13,489 bases of DNA. It comes from Nitriliruptorales bacterium (GTDB lineage Bacteria > Actinomycetota > Nitriliruptoria > Euzebyales > Egibacteraceae). The first letter of the stretch is position 1. Each line of letters opens with the position of its first letter. Position numbers and translations under genes: made by a program. The notes under the pieces are model-generated. The model made no database searches. It was not told where the DNA came from and was given only the letters and a program-made list of their open reading frames with translations. Below, piece after piece: positions 1 through 5,566 of the stretch. The DNA lies in NCBI GenBank assembly GCA_007119305.1, contig SKPY01000511.1:1-13489 (forward strand), given 5' to 3'.

Positions 1-586
1 GCCCGCGCGGAGGGGGTGTATCTGTGGGACGAGGCCGGTCGGCGCTACCTCGACGGCTCCTCGGGCGCCGTGGTCGCCAACGTCGGGCACAGCGTGCCCG
101 AGATTGTCGAGACGATGCGCGCTCAGGCCGCAGGGCCCACTTCGAACCCCTGCTCCGGGGCTGGCCCGACGTCGCCCTGCCCAGGTGCGCGACCCACCAG
201 CCGGACCGGGAGCACGACGAGGGGTGCGGGCAGCGTCTCGCCGACGACTTCGAGCGGGTCCTGGCGCGCCACGGCCCCGAGCACGTAGCCGCCTTCGTCG
301 CCGAACCGGTCAGCGGCGCGGCGGCGGGAGCGCTGTGCCCGCCACCGGCGGCTACACACCCATCGCCGCGGTCGTCACCGCCGACCGCGTCCTCGAGCCG
401 ATCCGGGCGGGCAGCAACGAGGTCATGGCCGGGCACACGATGAGCGCCAACCCGCTGTCAGCCGCCACGGCAGCAGCGGTGTGGGACTACGTCGACACCC
501 ACGACCTCGTCGCAGCCGCCGCAGCGCGCGGCACCGAGCTGCGCGGTCACCTGCGGGCGCTGCAGGCTCGCCACCCGCCCGTGCGG
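1..586 (+). pseudogene. Class III aminotransferase remnant (PLP-dependent, deletion-scarred)
   Basis: Three pieces of one class III (omega/ornithine-type) aminotransferase lie in order but in three different reading frames. Bases 1 to about 131 (frame 1, open at the window edge) encode the N-terminal part with GVYLWDEAGRRYLDGSSG. Bases about 138-345 (frame 3) encode a middle part with HFEPLLRGWPDVALP and HVAAFVAEPVSGAAAGAL. Bases about 350-586 (frame 2) encode GGYTPIAAVV and MAGHTMSANPLSAATAAAVWDY. Relative to the family, roughly 100 or more residues are missing at the first junction. About 50 are missing at the second, including the segment that carries the PLP-binding lysine just before GGYTPIAA. 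The C-terminal domain after LQARHPPV is also gone. Because several separate deletions are needed, a single sequencing error is unlikely. It should not encode an active enzyme. The original substrate cannot be told. Confidence 0.85.
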
Positions 587-602
587 GCGCCGACGGCGGC
601 CC

Positions 603-608
603 TACCAT
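603..608 (+). promoter_or_regulatory. Possible -10 element (TACCAT) for the Smr gene
   Basis: TACCAT fits the actinobacterial TAnnnT -10 pattern and lies 41 nt before the ATG at 650. No good TTGAC-type -35 is seen at the usual distance. The same hexamer occurs before the M20 peptidase gene. A GGAG at 641-644 can serve as ribosome binding site. Confidence 0.35.
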
Positions 609-649
609 CGGGGCGAGACTGGTTGCAGCCCACGCGCAGCGGAGCCGCC

Positions 650-922
650 ATGTCGACCCGGAAGCTCACGCTCGACCTGCATCCCATCTACAACCAGGGC
701 ACGCTGATCGACGCCGCCCTCGAGGATGCCATGGACGACGCCGAGCAGCGCAAGGCGAAGGAGCTCGAGATCATCTGTGGCAAGGGCAGCGGTGCGTTGA
801 AGAAGCGGGTTCTGCGCTTCCTGGACCGCAAGGAAGTCCGCGCCCGCTACCACCGGATCAACAAGGACCCGGACAACTCCGGGCACGTGTTCGTCTACTT
901 CCGCTGGCCCCGGGGGCAGTAG
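650..922 (+). CDS. Stand-alone Smr (small MutS-related) domain protein, 90 aa
   Basis: The protein is essentially a single Smr domain. It opens with LTLDLHPIYNQGTLIDAAL (the conserved LDLH motif near residues 8-11) and contains IICGKGSGALKKRVLRFL at about 41-58, matching the family's I.GKG.G.L..V..fL signature. Known Smr domains nick or bind structured DNA or RNA, and some act in mRNA cleavage on collided ribosomes. The target of this one is unknown. Residue 45 lies in a CGKG rather than the commoner HGKG/TGKG form. The ATG at 650 is chosen because the Smr homology begins there and a GGAG lies 5 nt upstream. The frame stays open upstream into the aminotransferase remnant, so a longer product cannot be excluded by stops alone. 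It is convergent with the DUF1028 gene. Confidence 0.85.
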   Translation: MSTRKLTLDLHPIYNQGTLIDAALEDAMDDAEQRKAKELEIICGKGSGALKKRVLRFLDRKEVRARYHRINKDPDNSGHVFVYFRWPRGQ

Positions 923-943
923 CCCGCGCGTCGTAGCCGCGGG
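923..943. terminator. Weak hairpin between convergent Smr and DUF1028 genes
   Basis: CCCGCG (923-928) pairs with CGCGGG (938-943) around a 9-nt loop, immediately after the Smr stop codon and before the end of the convergent gene. There is no T-tract on either side. The stem is short, so this is a tentative bidirectional terminator. Confidence 0.3.
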
Positions 944-953
944 GACAGGCGCT

Positions 954-1847
954 TCAGGGCAGGATGCGGTCGAGCAGCGCGGGGTCGTCGACGAGGCCCG
1001 CAGCCTTGAAGGCCGCGACCACCTCGACGAAGCGGGGGGAGGCCTGCGCGAGCTCGCGGAGCTCGCGCCGCGCACGATCTTCGTCACCGGCCAGAGCGAG
1101 GATGAGCGCCCGCCACATGCACAGGTCCCCGTCCCGGGCTGGGTCGGGGCGGTCCAGGGCGGCGATCAGCGCCCGAGCCTCCTGCGCTGCGCCGTCCAGC
1201 GCGCGCTCGAACGCCTGGACCATGCGGTGGTAGCCGTCGCTGTGCGCGACGAGGCGGTCGAGCTCCGCGACCGGCGCCGGGTGGTCGTCGACGCGCAGGT
1301 CGACGATCTGGTCGCGCCATGGCCGCCCGGTCCGCACGGCGCGCACGACCAGGAGCGACGCCGAGCGCTGTCCGCGGAAGTCCCCGCCGGCGGCCTCGGC
1401 GGCGTGGAGCGCGGCCACGAGCCGGCCGGCGAGCGTCCCGGCGCTGCGTTGGAACGCGGCCACCATGTCCACCCAGACGTCGGCGCTCGCCACCATGTTC
1501 GCCAACGCCACGCAGCCCGCGCCGTGGTGGTGGCCCGCCTCGGCCACGCAGGCGGCGCCGGTGTACACGTCGAAGTTGCCGTAGCTGTCGACCATGGCCA
1601 CCTGGCGGCGCTCCGGGTGCGGGTCCACGCTGCGCAGCGCGGTCAGCGCCTCGGAGGCGGTGAGCCCCGCGCGCAGCGCGTCGAGGCCGAGCTCGCCGTA
1701 CATCGGCTCGCCCATGGACTGGGTGGCGATCGCGCCGTGCCCCGGCAGGGCCCAGGGCACGCTGCTGCCGACCGCGAACGCCTGCGACTGGCAGGCGACG
1801 CCCATCTCTCCGCTCTCGGCGTCCCGCGCGATGATCGAGTAGGTCAT
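954..1847 (-). CDS. DUF1028 family protein (Ntn-hydrolase-like), 297 aa
   Basis: The N-terminal MTYSIIARDAESGEMGVACQS, followed by FAVGSSVPWA, GAIATQSMGEPMYG and GLDALRAGLTASEAL, is the conserved pattern of DUF1028. Members have an Ntn-hydrolase-like fold and no established reaction. Further family blocks are VAMVDSYGNFDVYTG, ANMVASADVW, GDFRGQRSASLLVV and VDLRVDDHPAPVAEL. The last 90 residues (from about 210) are helical, with paired helices in ALILALAGDEDRARRELREL, as in family members that carry a TPR-like or peptidoglycan-binding-like tail. The ATG at 1847 is chosen because homology begins exactly there, although the frame is open for another 40 codons upstream. There is no Shine-Dalgarno sequence, and a TAGGGT -10 element sits 8 nt before the ATG, which fits a leaderless transcript. 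It is a single gene, divergent from the gene at 1957. Confidence 0.88.
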   Translation of the reverse strand: MTYSIIARDAESGEMGVACQSQAFAVGSSVPWALPGHGAIATQSMGEPMYGELGLDALRAGLTASEALTALRSVDPHPERRQVAMVDSYGNFDVYTGAACVAEAGHHHGAGCVALANMVASADVWVDMVAAFQRSAGTLAGRLVAALHAAEAAGGDFRGQRSASLLVVRAVRTGRPWRDQIVDLRVDDHPAPVAELDRLVAHSDGYHRMVQAFERALDGAAQEARALIAALDRPDPARDGDLCMWRALILALAGDEDRARRELRELAQASPRFVEVVAAFKAAGLVDDPALLDRILP

Positions 1848-1855
1848 GGGCCCGG

Positions 1856-1861
1856 ACCCTA
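1856..1861 (-). promoter_or_regulatory. -10 element (TAGGGT), probable leaderless promoter of the DUF1028 gene
   Basis: On the minus strand TAGGGT is followed by 8 nt and then the ATG at 1847. Transcription starting about 7 nt downstream of a TAnnnT element would begin at or next to the start codon, and no ribosome binding site is present. Confidence 0.45.
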
Positions 1862-1913
1862 CACGCCGAGTCTCAGCGGGCGTCGCCGCCCCCGCAGGGC
1901 CGGACCGGGTGGC

Positions 1914-1919
1914 TACACT
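1914..1919 (+). promoter_or_regulatory. -10 element (TACACT) for the 1957-3241 two-gene unit
   Basis: TACACT matches TAnnnT and lies 37 nt before the GTG at 1957, leaving a leader of about 30 nt with GGGGAG at 1947-1952 as ribosome binding site. No clear -35 is visible. The divergent promoter of the DUF1028 gene lies about 55 bp away in the same 109-bp spacer. Confidence 0.45.
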
Positions 1920-1956
1920 TGCCGAGGCCGGCAGTCGGGCAGCATCGGGGAGCATC

Positions 1957-2436
1957 GTGGCGACCAAGGAGCAGCAGACCTACCAGGTGAACGTCGAGCG
2001 GCAGAAGGCCGCGCAGGCGGCGGGCAACTACGACCTGGAGGATCTGCCCGGTGACCTCGCGGAGCCCCAGGCGGCGGCACGCGTCGGCAAGCAGCCGAAG
2101 CAGGACAAGGTGCTGAAGGGCGGCAGGTCCATGGTGGCGGTGGCCAAGCTCCAGCCGGGCTCGGCCCTGGCGGTGTTCGGCAGGCCCGAGTCACGCTGGG
2201 CGATGGCGTACTGGCGGCGCTCCGGCGGTGATGCCGCGATGACCGAGCTGCTGAGCTACGCCCGTCAGCTCATCGGCATGACCCCGAAGGGCGATCTCGT
2301 CGTCTGCCTGTGCGGGCATGCCGGTCAGGGGCCGTGCATCCCGCTGTGGGCCAAGCGCGACGAGGTGAGCCTGACCGTCCAGCCCAACGACCTCGTGCTG
2401 CGCTTCGACGGCCTCGTCGACGACTCCTCCGTGTAG
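1957..2436 (+). CDS. Hypothetical protein, 159 aa, upstream partner of hisN-like gene
   Basis: I do not recognise the family. The N-terminal third (residues about 1-65) is polar and rich in K, Q, E and A, with no signal peptide or membrane segment, and looks flexible. The C-terminal part looks folded: MVAVAKLQPGSALAVFGRP, a WAMAYWRRSG segment, LLSYARQLIGMTPKGDLVVCLCGHAGQGPCIPLW with three cysteines and a histidine in CLCGHAGQGPC, and a final strand-like LRFDGLVDDSSV. The Cys/His cluster might bind metal, but this is a guess. GTG at 1957 is preferred over earlier in-frame starts because a GGGGAG sits 4 nt before it and the -10 TACACT lies further upstream. The stop is 4 nt before the start of the HisN-like gene, so the two are probably cotranscribed and translationally coupled. 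Coding bias and the operon position support a real gene. Confidence 0.7.
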   Translation: MATKEQQTYQVNVERQKAAQAAGNYDLEDLPGDLAEPQAAARVGKQPKQDKVLKGGRSMVAVAKLQPGSALAVFGRPESRWAMAYWRRSGGDAAMTELLSYARQLIGMTPKGDLVVCLCGHAGQGPCIPLWAKRDEVSLTVQPNDLVLRFDGLVDDSSV

Positions 2437-2440
2437 CGCG

Positions 2441-3241
2441 GTGGACCTCGACGTCGCGCGGCTGCACGCCTTCGCGCTCGAGCTCGCCGAGCGCGCCGAC
2501 GCGCTCAGCATGCGCCACTTCGGTGGCCCGGTTCCCGCGGTGACGAAACCGGACGGGACGCCGGTGACCGAGGCAGACCGGGCGATCGAGGCGGAGCTGC
2601 GCAGCCGCATCGCGCAGGCCTGGCCCGAGCACGCGGTCTTCGGCGAGGAGCAGGGCGGTGCGCTGCACGCCGCGGCGCCCACCTGGGTGCTCGACCCCAT
2701 CGACGGGACGAAGAACTACATGCGCGGCGTGCCGGTGTTCGCCACCCTCATCGCCCTGGTGGTGGACGGCCGTGCGCTGCTCGGGGTGGCCAGCGCGCCG
2801 GCGCTGGGGGAGCGCTGGGACGCCGCAGAGGGCCTCGGCGCCCGGCGCAACGGCGCCGCCATCGGGGTGTCTGCGATCGCTGCGGTCGAGCATGCGCACA
2901 TCCTGCACGGCGACGCCGACCGCTTCCGGGACGCGCCCGGCCTGTGGGCGGCGTTCGGGGACCTGCACGACGAGGCGTGGCGCATGCGGGGCTTCGGCGA
3001 CTACTGGAACCACCTGCTGGTCGCCGCGGGTGCGGCCGAGGCGGCCTTCGAGCGGGAGCTGCCGGCATGGGATGTCGCCGCGCTGGTGGCGATCGTCAGC
3101 GAAGCCGGCGGGCGCATCACCGACGCACACGGCGCGTCGGTGCTCGCCCCCGACCACGCCGCGCGGCCGAACCTCGTCGTCACGAGCAACGGCGCGCTCC
3201 ACGACGCGCTCCTCGCCCGTCTGGCCCCCGGGCTGGCCTGA
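2441..3241 (+). CDS. hisN: Inositol monophosphatase family enzyme, probable histidinol-phosphatase, 266 aa
   Basis: This is a Mg-dependent phosphatase of the IMPase superfamily with all metal-binding motifs: GEE (Glu69), DPIDGTKNY (Asp85 and Asp88) and the distal AWDVAAL (Asp211). The length is typical. The segment GFGDYWNHLLVAAGAAEAAFE, followed by the WDVAAL block, resembles actinobacterial HisN enzymes. Those remove phosphate from L-histidinol phosphate in histidine synthesis. A general inositol phosphatase (SuhB/ImpA-like) remains the main alternative, and no other his gene is in the window to settle it. The GTG start at 2441 lies 4 nt after the previous stop, with no strong ribosome binding site, suggesting translational coupling. 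A hairpin follows at 3275. Confidence 0.85.
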   Translation: MDLDVARLHAFALELAERADALSMRHFGGPVPAVTKPDGTPVTEADRAIEAELRSRIAQAWPEHAVFGEEQGGALHAAAPTWVLDPIDGTKNYMRGVPVFATLIALVVDGRALLGVASAPALGERWDAAEGLGARRNGAAIGVSAIAAVEHAHILHGDADRFRDAPGLWAAFGDLHDEAWRMRGFGDYWNHLLVAAGAAEAAFERELPAWDVAALVAIVSEAGGRITDAHGASVLAPDHAARPNLVVTSNGALHDALLARLAPGLA

Positions 3242-3274
3242 GCGGCGCGGCGCGTGCGCAGCGTGGACGGAGCA

Positions 3275-3291
3275 GGCCCGCCGCGCGGGCT
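3275..3291. terminator. Hairpin between convergent hisN-like and coiled-coil genes
   Basis: GCCCGC (3276-3281) and GCGGGC (3285-3290) form a perfect 6-bp stem with a 3-nt loop, extended by a G-T wobble at 3275/3291. It lies 34 nt after the hisN stop and abuts the stop of the opposing gene. There is no T-tract, as is common in GC-rich actinobacteria. Confidence 0.45.
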
Positions 3292-3617
3292 CAGCCGCGC
3301 AGCGAAGCGACCTCCTCCTCGCACTCGCGCACGAAGCCCTCGGCGGCGGCGATGCGCTCCTCGAGGCGGCGTTGCTCGTCGAGGACCACGGTGCGCCGCC
3401 GTCCGACGGCCTCCAGCAGGTGCTTCTGCGTGCCCGCGACCGGGCGGCGCAGCTTGCGCGGCAGCGCGCCGTCGGCCTCCTGGGTGGCCTCCGTGAACGC
3501 GTCGAGGCGAGCGAGCTCGGCCTGCAGCAGCTCGCGGTAGCGCAGCAGGTCATCCCGCTCTTCGAGCGCCCGCAGCAGCGTGAAGTACGCGGCGTCGTAC
3601 TCCGAGCTGCGGCTCAT
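3291..3617 (-). CDS. Small coiled-coil protein of unknown function, 108 aa
   Basis: No family is recognised. The protein is almost entirely helical and charged, with two likely coiled-coil stretches: residues about 10-45 (FTLLRALEERDDLLRYRELL, then QAELARLDAF) and about 70-107 (EQRRLEERIAAAEGFVRECE). A basic LPRKLRRPVAGTQKHL linker lies between them. It has no signal peptide or membrane segment. The ATG at 3617 overlaps the stop of the upstream M20 peptidase gene as ATGA, so translation is very probably coupled and the two are one transcript. The frame is open 16 codons further upstream inside the peptidase gene. The overlap start is preferred because such 4-nt overlaps recur across this window. 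It could be a small accessory or scaffold protein, but nothing in the sequence shows a function. Confidence 0.7.
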   Translation of the reverse strand: MSRSSEYDAAYFTLLRALEERDDLLRYRELLQAELARLDAFTEATQEADGALPRKLRRPVAGTQKHLLEAVGRRRTVVLDEQRRLEERIAAAEGFVRECEEEVASLRG

Positions 3618-5047
3618 CGCTCGAGCTCGGCTAGCTCGCTGAACAGGTAGGCCTCGGCGAGGCACGCGTTGCGCCAGTCCCCGAGGTGCAGCGACTCGTC
3701 GATGCCGTGCGCCCGCGTGTCGGGATCCTCCACCCCGGTGAGCAGCGCCGGCGCGTCGCCGAACGCCTGTGACAGCGGCTCGATCATCGGGATGGTGCCC
3801 CCCACCCCGGTGTAGACGACCGGGTGGCCGTAGGCGGCGGCGAGGGCGCGCTCTGCTGCTGCGAACACGGGGTGGTCGAGGTCGGCGACGAACGCGTGCG
3901 CGGCGGCGCCGGGGGTGACCTCGACGTGGAGCCCCCAGGGCGCATGCCCCTGCAGCCAGTCGCAGAGGGCAGCGCGGGCCCTGAGCGGGTCCTGGCCCGG
4001 CGCGAGGCGCACGCTGATGCGCGCGCGGGCCGCCGGCACCAGCGTGTTCGATGACTCCTCCACGCCTGGGGCGTCGATGCCGATGATGGTGGCCGTCGGG
4101 CGCATCCAGAGGCGCTCGAGCGGGTGGGCTGCGGGGTCGCCGACGAGCTCGACGCCGTCGAGCAGCCCCGCCTCCGCGCGGAACGTCGCCTCGTCGAAGC
4201 TCAGCGCGTCGAGCCGCGCGCGCTCGGCGGGCGTCGGCTCGCGCACGTCGTCGGCGAAGCCGGGCACCGCGATCCTGCCGTGCTCATCGGTGAGGGCGGC
4301 GAGGAGCTTGGTCAAACCGGCCAGCGGATCGGGCACCGGGCCGCCGAACAGACCGGAGTGCAGGGCGTGGTCAAGGCCCCGGACGCTGACCTCGGCGTCC
4401 ACGAGCCCACGCAGGAGGTAGGTGATCGCAGGCACCCCGACCTTCCAGTTGGCCGAGTCGGTGATCACCATGAGGTCCGCCCGCAGGTCGTCCGCGTAGG
4501 CGGCGACGAACGCGGGCAGGTTGGCGCTGCCCGTCTCCTCCTCGCCCTCCACGAACACCTTCACGTTGACCGGCAGCGCTCCGCGCGCGGCCAGCCACGC
4601 GGCGACCGCCGCCACGTGCACGCACACGCCCGCCTTGTCGTCGGCGCTGCCGCGGCCGTACAGGCGCCCGTTGCGCTCCACCGGCTCGAACGGCGGCGAG
4701 GACCAGGCGGAGGGGTCCCCGGGCGGCTGCACGTCATGATGGGCGTACAGCAGCACGGTCGGGGCGTCCTGGGCGTGCAGCCAGTCCGCGTACACGGCCG
4801 GATGCGCACCGTCGGTCTCGAGCAGGCGGGCGTGCTCGAGACCGCTGGCGGCGAGCAGATCCCGGACCGCCTCGGCGCTGCGGCGCACCTCCGCGGCGTC
4901 GAACCCCGGGGCCGACACGCTCGGGATCCGCACCAGGCGCTCCAGGCTGGCGCGGTGCCCGGCCAGCCCTGCGTCGAGCGCTTGGCGCACGGCGCCGAGA
5001 ACAGGGTCCCCGCCATCTCGGTCCAGGGGCGTGCTTGGCTCGGACAT
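3614..5047 (-). CDS. M20 family metallopeptidase (dipeptidase-like), 477 aa
   Basis: This is a di-zinc hydrolase of the M20 family (carboxypeptidase G2/DapE/CNDP-like) with the complete metal and catalytic set. It has YAHHDVQ (His103, Asp105), GRGSADDKAG (Asp136/137), EGEEETG (Glu169/170), TDSAN (Asp197), the lid-domain ALHSG (His230) and DPDTRAHGIDESL (His447). The inserted dimerisation domain spans about 205-365. No signal peptide is present, so it should be cytoplasmic, where enzymes of this subgroup cleave dipeptides or acylated amino acids. The exact substrate is not deducible. The ATG at 5047 has a GGAGGG about 6 nt upstream. The frame continues open upstream across the intergenic region, but homology starts near this ATG. 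A TACCAT -10 element lies about 30 nt upstream. It overlaps the next gene by 4 nt and is divergent from the fatty-acid operon. Confidence 0.92.
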   Translation of the reverse strand: MSEPSTPLDRDGGDPVLGAVRQALDAGLAGHRASLERLVRIPSVSAPGFDAAEVRRSAEAVRDLLAASGLEHARLLETDGAHPAVYADWLHAQDAPTVLLYAHHDVQPPGDPSAWSSPPFEPVERNGRLYGRGSADDKAGVCVHVAAVAAWLAARGALPVNVKVFVEGEEETGSANLPAFVAAYADDLRADLMVITDSANWKVGVPAITYLLRGLVDAEVSVRGLDHALHSGLFGGPVPDPLAGLTKLLAALTDEHGRIAVPGFADDVREPTPAERARLDALSFDEATFRAEAGLLDGVELVGDPAAHPLERLWMRPTATIIGIDAPGVEESSNTLVPAARARISVRLAPGQDPLRARAALCDWLQGHAPWGLHVEVTPGAAAHAFVADLDHPVFAAAERALAAAYGHPVVYTGVGGTIPMIEPLSQAFGDAPALLTGVEDPDTRAHGIDESLHLGDWRNACLAEAYLFSELAELER

Positions 5048-5075
5048 GGGGAACCCTCCGCGTCGGCGCACCGGC

Positions 5076-5081
5076 ATGGTA
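5076..5081 (-). promoter_or_regulatory. -10 element (TACCAT) for the M20 peptidase unit
   Basis: On the minus strand TACCAT lies 28 nt before the ATG at 5047, leaving a leader of about 22 nt that holds GGAGGG. No convincing -35 is seen. The element lies about 55 bp from the operator-like palindrome of the divergent fab promoter. Confidence 0.4.
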
Positions 5082-5123
5082 GCGGCACCGCCGGCACGCG
5101 CACGCTCCAGTGCCGCCCCTGGC

Positions 5124-5135
5124 CGTTCGGGAACG
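5124..5135. promoter_or_regulatory. Short inverted repeat abutting the fab promoter
   Basis: CGTTC-GG-GAACG is an inverted repeat with 5-bp arms, ending at the base directly before the -35 TTGACA at 5136. The position, upstream of the -35, would suit an activator or a second regulator. It is short, so chance cannot be excluded. Confidence 0.3.
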
Positions 5136-5157
5136 TTGACATCGACGTCAATGTCAA
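5136..5157. promoter_or_regulatory. 22-bp palindromic operator over the fab operon promoter
   Basis: The half-sites TTGACAT (5136-5142) and ATGTCAA (5151-5157) flank a central GACGTC at 5144-5149. All bases are symmetric except the pair 5143/5150 (C and A), giving 10 of 11 matched pairs. It covers the -35 and nearly all of the spacer of the fab promoter, so a bound dimer would block RNA polymerase. The size and symmetry suit a dimeric repressor such as a TetR-family fatty-acid regulator, but no regulator gene is visible in this window and its identity is inference. Confidence 0.75.
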
Positions 5158-5163
5158 TAAGGT
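5136..5163 (+). promoter_or_regulatory. Promoter of the fatty-acid synthase operon (TTGACA / TAAGGT)
   Basis: A perfect -35 TTGACA (5136-5141), a 16-bp spacer and a -10 TAAGGT (5158-5163) give one of the two best sigma-70-type promoters in the window. Transcription would start near 5170, leaving a 5' leader of about 50 nt before the ATG at 5219. The ribosome binding site AGGGG is at 5206-5210. Confidence 0.65.
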
Positions 5164-5218
5164 AGGTGAGCACACCCGACCGCCGCCAGCAACCCGACTG
5201 GATCCAGGGGCCGCCGCA

Positions 5219-5566
5219 ATGACCGACCTGCTCACCCGCGCCGTTGCGCATGCGCCGACGCGCGCACCCGCGCTGGGCGCTGCGGACGGCGACGCGCCAG
5301 CGAGCGCGCTGAGCACCAGCGTGGCGCACGACCTCGCCCTGGCCGTCGCGCCCAGCACCGGACGCTACCGGCCCGCGGTGGCGCCCGGCACCCAGGTTCG
5401 CGCCGGCGCGACGCTCGGGCACATCACCGGGGGAGGGGGGCGCGCCGACGCGGTCGCTGCCCCCACGAGCGCAGCGATCGAGGACCTCCTGGTCCGGCCC
5501 GGCCAGCTCGTCCGCCGCGGCGAGGGTCTGGCGTGGCTGCGCCGCCTCGAGGGGGGTGTCGCATGA
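5219..5566 (+). CDS. Biotinyl/lipoyl-domain protein lacking the biotinylation lysine (BCCP-like), 115 aa
   Basis: Residues 1-38 are an Ala/Pro-rich linker. Residues about 40-111 look like a biotin carboxyl carrier domain. APSTGRYRP matches the start of AccB domains (SPMVGTFYR). PGTQVRAGATLGHI matches the strand before the biotin hairpin. AAPTSAAIEDLLVRPGQLVR, then GEGLAWL, match the distal half (A..G.V..ilv..Gq.V..g..L..i). Where the biotin-accepting EAMKM should be, residues 71-74 are GGGG followed by RADAV. There is no lysine anywhere in the protein, so it cannot carry biotin or lipoate. It could be a structural or regulatory carrier homologue acting with the AccD encoded four genes downstream. 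This role is inferred. The start is the ATG at 5219 with AGGGG 8 nt upstream. It is the first gene of the operon and overlaps fabH by ATGA. Confidence 0.7.
   Translation: MTDLLTRAVAHAPTRAPALGAADGDAPASALSTSVAHDLALAVAPSTGRYRPAVAPGTQVRAGATLGHITGGGGRADAVAAPTSAAIEDLLVRPGQLVRRGEGLAWLRRLEGGVA

Noticed and set aside
1848..1967. Upstream extension of the DUF1028 frame by 40 codons.
   Set aside because: Family homology begins exactly at MTYSIIARD, and the extension crosses both divergent promoter elements.
5198..5207. CTGGATCCAG, a perfect 10-bp palindrome just before the first fab gene.
   Set aside because: It overlaps the ribosome binding site, but a 10-bp palindrome of this kind is expected by chance in 13 kb and nothing else supports a function.
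5048..5422. Upstream extension of the M20 peptidase frame to about 602 residues, crossing the fab promoter.
   Set aside because: The extra residues match no M20 region, and the ATG at 5047 has a GGAGGG ribosome binding site. The upstream stretch translates the palindrome and the opposite strand of another gene.
5429..5440. Run of GGGGGAGGGGGG as a possible G-quadruplex or sequencing-slip region.
   Set aside because: There are not four separated G-tracts for a quadruplex. The reading frame is intact on both sides of the run with matching homology, so a frameshift error is unlikely. A codon-multiple length error cannot be excluded.
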